From Gemmatimonadota bacterium (GTDB lineage Bacteria; Gemmatimonadota; Gemmatimonadetes; Longimicrobiales; Gaopeijiaceae), in the NCBI GenBank assembly GCA_018678395.1, contig JAHHMJ010000466.1, forward strand, positions 1-6,263: a DNA stretch of 6,263 nt, given 5' to 3'. The notes under the pieces were generated by a model, which searched no databases, was not told the DNA's origin, and was given only the letters and a program-made list of their open reading frames with translations. This document shows positions 1-5,117 of the stretch, piece by piece. The position numbers and the translations under genes are program-made. Each line of letters opens with the position of its first letter. Within the stretch, counting starts at the first letter, position 1.

Positions 1-74
1 CCACCTTGGCTCAGCCGCCGCCCTCAAGCCACCCACCGCCACCACCAACCGCCACCCTGGCTCAGCCGGCGCCC
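1..74. repeat. Two 23-bp direct repeats, 51 bp apart
   Basis: Positions 1-23 and 52-74 match at 21 of 23 bases, differing at the 6th and 18th bases. Both contain the core TGGCTCAGCCG. The 28 bp between them is low-complexity, CCACC/GCC-rich sequence. The first copy touches the window edge, so the array may extend further left. The 51-bp period equals 17 codons. In plus frame 3 the copies read TLAQPPP and TLAQPAP, so they could be part of a Pro/Ala-rich protein tail rather than non-coding DNA. Two copies alone do not decide between these readings. Confidence 0.6.
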
Positions 75-93
75 GCCACAGCCCCAACATCGC

Positions 94-111
94 CCGCCCT
101 CGCGAGGGCGG
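94..111 (-). terminator. Perfect 18-bp palindrome after the Mla operon
   Basis: CCGCCCTCGCGAGGGCGG is perfectly self-complementary. As RNA it would fold into a 7-bp GC-rich stem with a CGCG loop. It begins 22 bp beyond the stop codon of the minus-strand MCE gene, where a transcription terminator would be expected. No T-tract follows on the minus strand, so it is not a canonical intrinsic terminator. It could instead be a 3'-end stabilising hairpin or a DNA-binding palindrome. Confidence 0.4.
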
Positions 112-133
112 ACCGCACACGTCCGACAGTCCC

Positions 134-1078
134 CTAGAAGATCTCGATCGTCAGATAGCGACCGGGGTTCTCGCGCAGATCGACGAGCAGGGCGTTCAAG
201 TTCTCGAGTGCCGTGTTGGTGTTCACGAAGAGCGACTCGTCCTGCGAGAGGCGACCCAGCGTGCCCTCTCCCCGCGCCATCCGCCCCAGAACCGTGTCGA
301 GCGTCGCGAGGACGCCATCGAGCTGCGCGGTCGTCTCCTCCATGCTGGCCAGCAGCGAGTCGGCGCGGGCCGCCGCGCTGGCGAGTTCGGGACCCGCGTC
401 GTCGGCCGTCCGCTCCAGCCCTTCGGCCGCGCGGGCCAGCGTCGAGGTCAGCCGGCCGATCTCGTCCTTCTGCTCGGCCACCACCGAGCGCAGGTCGCGC
501 GCGAGCCCCTCGACCTCACGCGTGGACCCCTGGACCGAGCGCACCGTCGCGGTGTCGAGCAGCATCTCCAGCCGCTCCAGCACGGTCTCGGCCTCGACGC
601 CCAGGTTCTCGACCGTCTCGAAGATGCCACCCCCGGCGTCGTCGCCGGGAATCGTATCTCCCTCGGTCAAGACCGTGGTGCCGTCGCCCGGCATGACCTC
701 GACCGTTCGTCCGCCGAAGACACCGGCCTCGGCGAGGGTGGCGGTCGACCCCACCGGAATCCGCCAATCGTCGTAGAGCTCGAGCGTGAGGGCGACCCGT
801 CCGGCGGGCGTCATCTCGAAGCCGGAGACGCGCCCGATGATCACGCCGCGCATCTGGATCGGGTCCCCGCGGCGCACGCCGCCCGCATCCGTGAGTTCGG
901 TCACCAGGTTGTAGCGACCCCGGAAGCCGGCCGGATCGGTCATCAGGAAGAGCACCGTGAAGAACGACACGATACCGAAAATCACGAAGATCCCGACGCG
1001 AATGTGGCGGGCGCCGGTATCGCGGGGCACGGTGCGCGCGAGTTCGCGGTCGGAGGGTCCGGATTGTGGATCAGTCAT
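134..1078 (-). CDS. mlaD: MlaD-type MCE lipid-binding protein with coiled-coil tail
   Basis: A 314-residue substrate-binding component of an Mla-type ABC lipid transporter, anchored in the inner membrane and facing the periplasm. A cytoplasmic N-terminus (1-27) is followed by one membrane helix (about 28-46). The MCE domain (about 53-132) includes LTDAGGVRRGDPIQMRGVIIGRV and a FGGRTVEVMPG end. Residues 155-265 form a long predicted coiled coil rich in Glu, Leu, Ala and Arg. The protein ends with a GEGTLGRL segment and a NPGRYLTIEIF tail. E. coli MlaD is near 180 residues, so this is an extended form in which the helical tail may build a tube, as in PqiB or mycobacterial Mce proteins (inference). 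The frame stays open to 1234, but the ATG at 1078 is chosen because it overlaps the ATPase stop by 8 bp (ATGACTGA), implying translational coupling, and because it leaves a sensible N-terminus before the membrane helix. Confidence 0.9.
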   Translation of the reverse strand: MTDPQSGPSDRELARTVPRDTGARHIRVGIFVIFGIVSFFTVLFLMTDPAGFRGRYNLVTELTDAGGVRRGDPIQMRGVIIGRVSGFEMTPAGRVALTLELYDDWRIPVGSTATLAEAGVFGGRTVEVMPGDGTTVLTEGDTIPGDDAGGGIFETVENLGVEAETVLERLEMLLDTATVRSVQGSTREVEGLARDLRSVVAEQKDEIGRLTSTLARAAEGLERTADDAGPELASAAARADSLLASMEETTAQLDGVLATLDTVLGRMARGEGTLGRLSQDESLFVNTNTALENLNALLVDLRENPGRYLTIEIF

Positions 1079-1841
1079 GTTCGATCGCCATATCGAGGGC
1101 CCGCTCGGCGGCGGCCCGGTCCTGGAATGCCTGCACCACCGGATCGCCGCTCCGGCGGAATTCGTCGGGAGTCCCACAGAACCGAAGCCGGCCCTGATCC
1201 AGCATCGCCACGCGATCGCAGAAGAGCAGCCCACCCTCGATGTCGTGCGTCACGACGAGAGAGGTGACCTCGAGGTTGTCCGACAAGCGGACGATCAGCC
1301 GCTCCACGGCGGCCGTGTTGATCGGGTCGAGGCCGGTCGTGGGCTCGTCCCAGAGCAGAATCTCCGGGCGACCGATGATGGCCCGGGCGATGCCCACCCG
1401 CTTGCGCATCCCGCCGGAGAGCTCCGAGGGGATCTTCTCGAGGACCTCGATCGGATCGAGGTTCACGAGTTCGATCGCCTCCCATACGCGCCGCGCGAGC
1501 TCCATGCGGGGCATCCGCTTCAACACGTCCTCGGGAATGCCCATCGCGACGTTCTCGAAGACGTTGAACGAGTCGAAGAGCGCCGCATTCTGGAAGACGT
1601 AGCCGACCTTGCGGCGCGCCCGGGCCAGCGATCCGTCGTCCCCGAAATAGACCGACTCGCCATCGATCATCACATCGCCCATGTCGGGCGTGATGAGAGC
1701 GATCGTGGTCTTCAGCAGCACGCTCTTCCCCGTTCCCGACGGGCCGAAGAGCGCGAACATCTCCCCGGTGTCGATGCGCAGATCGACGCCGGACAGGACC
1801 GGGTGATCGAAGCTCTTGTGGATCTGCCTGTACTGGATCAC
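1071..1841 (-). CDS. mlaF: MlaF-type ABC transporter ATPase
   Basis: A 256-residue nucleotide-binding subunit that would power the MlaE-type permease from the cytoplasmic face. All ABC motifs are present: Walker A GPSGTGKS (33-40), Q-loop Q84, signature LSGGMRKR (141-148), Walker B ILLWDEP with catalytic E166, D-loop LDP (171-173) and switch H199 in VTHD. The LSGGM..RVGIARAI form and the short length are typical of the MlaF/Mkl group. The start chosen is the GTG at 1841-1839. It sits 7 bp after the permease stop, has GAGG a few bases upstream, and gives the family-like N-terminus MIQYRQIHKSF. An in-frame ATG at 1880 would add 13 unlikely residues and overlap the permease. The gene's stop overlaps the start of the MCE gene, so all three are expected to be made together. 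Confidence 0.93.
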   Translation of the reverse strand: MIQYRQIHKSFDHPVLSGVDLRIDTGEMFALFGPSGTGKSVLLKTTIALITPDMGDVMIDGESVYFGDDGSLARARRKVGYVFQNAALFDSFNVFENVAMGIPEDVLKRMPRMELARRVWEAIELVNLDPIEVLEKIPSELSGGMRKRVGIARAIIGRPEILLWDEPTTGLDPINTAAVERLIVRLSDNLEVTSLVVTHDIEGGLLFCDRVAMLDQGRLRFCGTPDEFRRSGDPVVQAFQDRAAAERALDMAIEHD

Positions 1842-1848
1842 CGCGCCC

Positions 1849-2664
1849 TCAATTGAGCAGGAGGGGCGGGAACATGGCATCCAGAATCAGGATGGTGAGC
1901 GTCATGAACATGACCGCATCGGTCGTGGTGCGTCCCACGCCCTCCGCTCCGCCCTGTGTCCGGAATCCCATGTGGACCGAGATCAGCGGGATCGAGACCC
2001 CGAAGACCAAGGCCTTCGTGAACGAGTAGAACAGATCCCACGAGTGCCAGAAGAGGTTCGCGCCGTAGAGGAACGACTCGAAGCCCAGTCCGGAGTCGAG
2101 CCGGGCCGCGACCATACCGGCGAGAATCCCGATCAGGTTCGCGAAGCCGACGAGAATCGGCATCACGACGATGCCGGCCAGCACGCGCGGCGTACCGAGC
2201 AGCACCACCGGGTCTCGGCCGAGCGAGTGGTAGGCGTCGATCTGCTCGGACACCTTCATCGTGCCCAGTTCGGCGGTGATGCGCGCACCCACGCGCCCCA
2301 CCAGCACGATCGCCGTCAGCACCGGTCCCATCTCGAGCACCACCGTCTGGGCCACGAGGCTGCCCAGGATGTACTGGGGGATGGCTCCGGTCATCTGGTA
2401 GCCGCCCTGCTGGCTCGTGACGATGCCCGCGAGCGCGCCCGTGACGAACACGATCGGCAGGCTCTCGACGCCCATCACGTAGATCTGTCGGAAGAACTCG
2501 CGCGAGGGCACCTTTAGGCGCACCACCGACATGATCATCGCCCACGTCAGGAGGCCGAGGGCCCCGGCGTGATCGAAGACGAGCTCGGTGCCACGACCCA
2601 CGGCCCCGAACCACCGTCTGGTGGCGCTGGGGCGCGGGGGAGATTCGAGTGCGGGAGGGCTCAC
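1849..2664 (-). CDS. mlaE: MlaE-type ABC transporter permease
   Basis: The inner-membrane permease of the lipid transporter, 271 residues with the chosen start. The family hallmark lies at 110-144: LEMGPVLTAIVLVGRVGAR followed by ITAELGTMKVSEQIDA, closely matching the E. coli MlaE RELGPVV...AGRAGSALTAEIG...EQ block. Membrane segments are visible near 36-50, 68-84, 97-124, 152-186 and 247-270. The first gene of the operon, it is followed 7 bp later by the ATPase. The start is uncertain. GTG at 2664 fits the family's length (about 260) and leaves the divergent gap free for promoters. GTG at 2601 (250 residues) and ATG at 2778 (309 residues) are alternatives; the latter overlaps the divergent gene's own ATG. 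No start has a clear Shine-Dalgarno sequence. Confidence 0.88.
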   Translation of the reverse strand: MSPPALESPPRPSATRRWFGAVGRGTELVFDHAGALGLLTWAMIMSVVRLKVPSREFFRQIYVMGVESLPIVFVTGALAGIVTSQQGGYQMTGAIPQYILGSLVAQTVVLEMGPVLTAIVLVGRVGARITAELGTMKVSEQIDAYHSLGRDPVVLLGTPRVLAGIVVMPILVGFANLIGILAGMVAARLDSGLGFESFLYGANLFWHSWDLFYSFTKALVFGVSIPLISVHMGFRTQGGAEGVGRTTTDAVMFMTLTILILDAMFPPLLLN

Positions 2665-2687
2665 GACGAAGTCTGCGGGCGCGGGGG

Positions 2688-2717
2688 TTGCAGAGCGGCC
2701 TGACAGCCCTCTAGGAT
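2688..2717 (+). promoter_or_regulatory. Possible promoter of the M20 hydrolase gene
   Basis: TTGCAG (2688-2693) and TAGGAT (2712-2717) are separated by 18 bp and resemble housekeeping -35 and -10 boxes, matching the consensus at 3 and 4 of 6 positions. Transcription would start near 2724, giving a leader of roughly 50 nt before the ATG at 2777. The match is modest, and similar matches occur by chance. Confidence 0.3.
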
Positions 2718-2742
2718 CGACGTTCCCCGCCGTGAAATCAAC

Positions 2743-2756
2743 GGCCCGCAAGGGCC
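2743..2756 (+). other. Small leader hairpin with GCAA loop
   Basis: GGCCC (2743-2747), loop GCAA and GGGCC (2752-2756) form a 5-bp all-GC stem closed by a GNRA-type tetraloop. It lies 20 nt upstream of the M20 hydrolase start, followed by a pyrimidine-rich stretch with no ribosome binding site. It could influence translation or message stability, but a 5-bp stem can easily arise by chance in DNA this GC-rich. Confidence 0.3.
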
Positions 2757-2776
2757 TTCCGCTCGCCCCCCTCGTC

Positions 2777-4144
2777 ATGATCCGGACCCGAATCCACACC
2801 CCGCCCCGCGTACCCGTGCGCGCGTCGTTCCCGCGACGGGTAGCCGCCGCACCGGTAGCGCTCCTGCTGCCGCTCGCCGCGGTCCTGCTTCCCACGAGCC
2901 TGGCGGCACAGACCGCCGACCCCGCCTACGACACCGAGATCGAGCGACTGCAGACCGATCCGCGTGTGCGGGAGGCCCTCGCGCTGCTCGAGTCGTCGGA
3001 CGAACGCACCATCGCCGAGCAGATCGAACTGACTCAGATCCCGGCACCCCCGTTCATGGAGGATGCGCGTGCCGCGCGCTTTCTCGAGATGATGCGGGAC
3101 CTGGGTGTGGACTCGGCCTGGATCGACACAGAGGGCAATGCCATCGCGCTGCGCCGCGGAACGGGCGACGGCCCCGTCGTGGCTCTTACCGGGCACCTCG
3201 ACACCGTCTTTCCCGAGGGCACCGACGTCACGGTGCGCATGGTGGGCGACACCCTCTATGCGCCCGGCGTCTCCGACGACGTGCGGGGACTGACGGCGGT
3301 CCTCGCCGTCCTGCGCGCGATGAACGAGACGGAACTGCGGACGGGCGGCGACATCCTCTTCGTCGGCACCGTCGGCGAAGAGGGTCTGGGTGACCTGCGC
3401 GGCGTGAAGCACCTCTTCCGCGACGGGGGACCGAGAATCGACGCCTTCCTCTCGGTCGACGGGCCGTCCGACTCGCGCGTCACCCACCAGGCCCTCGGCT
3501 CCTACCGCTACCGGATCACCTTCCAGGGCCCCGGCGGGCACTCGTGGGGCGCATTCGGCCTCGCCAACCCCGCCCACGCCCTGGGCCGGGCCGTGCGCCT
3601 GTTCGACGACGAGGCCGCCGACTTCACTGCAGCCGCGGGCCCGCGCACCAGCTACAACGTGGGCGTCCTCGGGGGCGGCACCTCGGTCAATTCGGTGCCG
3701 TTCGAGGCCTGGATGGAGATCGACATGCGCTCCGAGAGCCCGGCCTCGCTGGACCGGATCGACGCGATCCTGCTCGCCGCCGTCGAAGAGGGACTCGAGC
3801 AGGAGAACGCCGCCCGCACGCGAGGCGAGCCACTCACCGTGGACGTCGAGCGCATCGGCACGCGCCCCTCGGGCGAAATTCCCGTCGCCTCGCCGCTCGT
3901 GCAGCGATCCATCGCGGCGACCCGCGCGCTGGGTCTGGAGCCCGGCCTCGGGCGGTCGTCGACCGACTCGAACATCCCGATCTCGCTCGGCATTCCCGCC
4001 GTGACCCTCGGGGGCGGCGGCACGAGCGGCAACGCGCACAGCCTCGACGAGTGGTTCCTCAACACCAACGGACCCCGCGGCATCCAGCGGGTGCTTCTCG
4101 TCACCCTCGCGCAGGCGGGACTCGCTCCCGTGGGGGCGCCCTGA
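2777..4144 (+). CDS. Secreted M20-family metallo-hydrolase (peptidase T/CPG2-like)
   Basis: A 455-residue zinc hydrolase, probably exported, that would cleave peptides or acylated amino acids; the substrate cannot be read from sequence. A signal peptide is visible: Arg-rich start, hydrophobic VALLLPLAAVLLPTSLAA (27-44), with cleavage likely near A44-Q45. The catalytic domain has TGHLDTVFP (H140, D142), GVSDDVRG (bridging Asp 167 or 168), the GEEG pair E201-E202, D228 in SVDGP and H421 in NAHSLDEW, so both metal sites look complete. The inserted dimerisation domain (about 235-345) holds GGHSWGAFG with H255 and the NSVP...MRSE block. The ATG at 2777 is chosen because it starts a good signal peptide; longer in-frame starts (2732 GTG, 2588 ATG) would bury it. 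It is first in a plus-strand run with the lipoprotein gene 74 bp downstream. Confidence 0.9.
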   Translation: MIRTRIHTPPRVPVRASFPRRVAAAPVALLLPLAAVLLPTSLAAQTADPAYDTEIERLQTDPRVREALALLESSDERTIAEQIELTQIPAPPFMEDARAARFLEMMRDLGVDSAWIDTEGNAIALRRGTGDGPVVALTGHLDTVFPEGTDVTVRMVGDTLYAPGVSDDVRGLTAVLAVLRAMNETELRTGGDILFVGTVGEEGLGDLRGVKHLFRDGGPRIDAFLSVDGPSDSRVTHQALGSYRYRITFQGPGGHSWGAFGLANPAHALGRAVRLFDDEAADFTAAAGPRTSYNVGVLGGGTSVNSVPFEAWMEIDMRSESPASLDRIDAILLAAVEEGLEQENAARTRGEPLTVDVERIGTRPSGEIPVASPLVQRSIAATRALGLEPGLGRSSTDSNIPISLGIPAVTLGGGGTSGNAHSLDEWFLNTNGPRGIQRVLLVTLAQAGLAPVGAP

Positions 4145-4159
4145 TCGACGCCCGCTTAC

Positions 4160-4176
4160 CGCGAGTTCGACTCGCG
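4160..4176 (+). terminator. Intercistronic hairpin after the M20 gene
   Basis: CGCGAGT (4160-4166) and ACTCGCG (4170-4176) pair perfectly around a TCG loop, 15 bp after the M20 stop codon. The 7-bp GC-rich stem resembles a terminator or processing hairpin. The downstream sequence is C-rich, not T-rich, so intrinsic termination would be weak. It may partly separate M20 expression from the next two genes. Confidence 0.4.
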
Positions 4177-4191
4177 CCTCCGACCTGCAGA

Positions 4192-4214
4192 CCCCTCCCC
4201 TCCCAGCCCCACCC
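4192..4214 (-). other. G-quadruplex motif just before the lipoprotein gene
   Basis: Five C-tracts of 4, 4, 3, 4 and 3 bases (4192-4195, 4197-4200, 4202-4204, 4207-4210, 4212-4214) are separated by only 1, 1, 2 and 1 bases. On the minus strand this is a G-quadruplex motif with very short loops; on the plus strand it is i-motif-like. It ends 4 bp before the ATG at 4219 and occupies the place where a Shine-Dalgarno sequence would sit. The motif is seen directly; folding and any effect on expression are inference. Confidence 0.6.
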
Positions 4215-4218
4215 TCTC

Positions 4219-5112
4219 ATGATCCGCCACCGAACCCTGCACCGCTCCCTCACGATCGCCCCGCTGCTCGGGCTCCTCGCCCTGATCACCACCGCGTGCG
4301 GGGGACCGGGGGCGGACGCCGAGTCCGCTGACGCCGACATGGCCTCCGAGGCCGAAACCGTCGACGTCGCCGCGATCGTCGAGCAACTCCCGCCGGCCAT
4401 CGTCGGCAACGGAGGCGAGCTCGCGGGAAGCGCCGTCTCGTACGTCCCCGGCGACGACGCCACGGTCGGATACCTCTCGGTTCCCGAGGGTGAGGGCCCC
4501 TTCCCCGCCCTGATCATCGTCCACGAGTGGAACGGCCTCGTCGACCGCGTGCGTCAGGTTGCCGACGACCTTGCCGACGAAGGCTACGTCGTGCTCGCCG
4601 CCGACCTCTACGCCGGGCGGACCGGGGCGAACCCCGAGGAGAACATGGCGCTCGTGCAGGAGGTCAACGCCGACCCCGAGACGATGGTGGCCAACCTCGA
4701 CGCCGCCGTGGCGTTGCTGCGTGCGCGTGACGACGTCACCGGCCGCGTGGGAACCATGGGATGGTGCTTCGGGGGCGGCGTCGTGCTGTCGTTCGGGCTC
4801 GACGGCGTCAACCACGAGGCGACCGCGATCTTCTACGGCCGGCTGCTCGACGATCCCGATGCGCTCGAGGCCATGGACCACGAGGTCTACGGCACCTTCG
4901 CGAGTGAGGACTCGGGGCCCTCGCCCGAACAGGTCGAGGCGTTCGAAACCGCGCTGGACGCCGCCGGCGTGGCGCACGACCTGCACATCTACGACGACGT
5001 CAACCACGGCTTCTGGCTTCGGGTGGACCAGAATGCCGAACTCCGCGCGGAGCCCGCGCTGGACGCCTGGGAGCGGCTCAAGGCCTACCTCGATCGCACC
5101 CTCCGGAACTGA
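4219..5112 (+). CDS. Dienelactone hydrolase family lipoprotein
   Basis: A 297-residue alpha/beta hydrolase, probably lipid-anchored outside the cytoplasm. The N-terminus has a hydrophobic stretch (11-26) ending ITTAC, with C27 as the likely lipidated cysteine. Thr at -3 is atypical for a lipobox, so simple secretion is possible. A low-complexity Ala/Asp/Glu/Ser linker (28-50) precedes the enzyme domain. Dienelactone hydrolase features are present: VHEWNGL (101-107, E103), nucleophile C183 in GWCFGG, D231 in GTFASED and H263 in VNHGFW, giving a complete Cys-Asp-His triad. Classical members open dienelactones in chlorocatechol breakdown, but secreted relatives are mostly of unknown substrate. 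The reading frame is open back to 3544, but that part is a shadow of the M20 gene. ATG 4219 gives the lipoprotein signal. The oxidoreductase gene starts 5 bp after the stop. Confidence 0.9.
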   Translation: MIRHRTLHRSLTIAPLLGLLALITTACGGPGADAESADADMASEAETVDVAAIVEQLPPAIVGNGGELAGSAVSYVPGDDATVGYLSVPEGEGPFPALIIVHEWNGLVDRVRQVADDLADEGYVVLAADLYAGRTGANPEENMALVQEVNADPETMVANLDAAVALLRARDDVTGRVGTMGWCFGGGVVLSFGLDGVNHEATAIFYGRLLDDPDALEAMDHEVYGTFASEDSGPSPEQVEAFETALDAAGVAHDLHIYDDVNHGFWLRVDQNAELRAEPALDAWERLKAYLDRTLRN

Positions 5113-5117
5113 GCGCC

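Larger units (their letters stand above)
2665..2776. promoter_or_regulatory. Divergent intergenic control region
   Basis: This 112-bp gap separates the minus-strand Mla operon from the plus-strand hydrolase genes and should hold both promoters. On the minus strand the best match I can see is TTGATT (2741-2736) with a 17-bp spacer to GATCCT, which is weak. Two small inverted repeats lie near the middle: GCCGT-7-ACGGC (2729-2745) and GGCCC-GCAA-GGGCC (2743-2756). The boundary depends on the uncertain mlaE start. Confidence 0.45.

Noticed and set aside
1..74. CRISPR array
   Set aside because: Only two imperfect 23-bp copies with low-complexity sequence between them, and no cas genes in the window.
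72..99. Second G-quadruplex motif on the minus strand
   Set aside because: Four tracts can be drawn but two loops are 7 bases long; this is marginal and expected by chance in such C-rich sequence.
1079..1234. Longer start for the MCE gene
   Set aside because: The extra 52 residues overlap the ATPase coding sequence and precede the cytoplasmic N-terminus without resembling any MCE protein; ATG 1078 shows coupled overlap.
957..1856. Long plus-strand open frame (299 codons) opposite the ATPase
   Set aside because: It is antisense to an ATPase with every ABC motif, and its Arg/His/Asp-rich translation has no recognisable domain; a GC-rich shadow.
2738..4039. Long minus-strand open frame (433 codons) opposite the M20 hydrolase
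   Set aside because: The plus strand has a signal peptide and complete M20 motifs; the antisense translation is low-complexity His/Arg/Gly-rich.
3544..4218. N-terminal extension of the dienelactone hydrolase frame
   Set aside because: It is Arg/Pro-rich, lies inside the M20 gene in another frame, and would bury the lipoprotein signal starting at 4219.
4156..5007. Minus-strand open frame (283 codons) opposite the dienelactone hydrolase gene
   Set aside because: It mirrors a gene with an intact catalytic triad, and its Val/Asp/Gly/His-rich composition is typical of antisense reading in GC-rich DNA.
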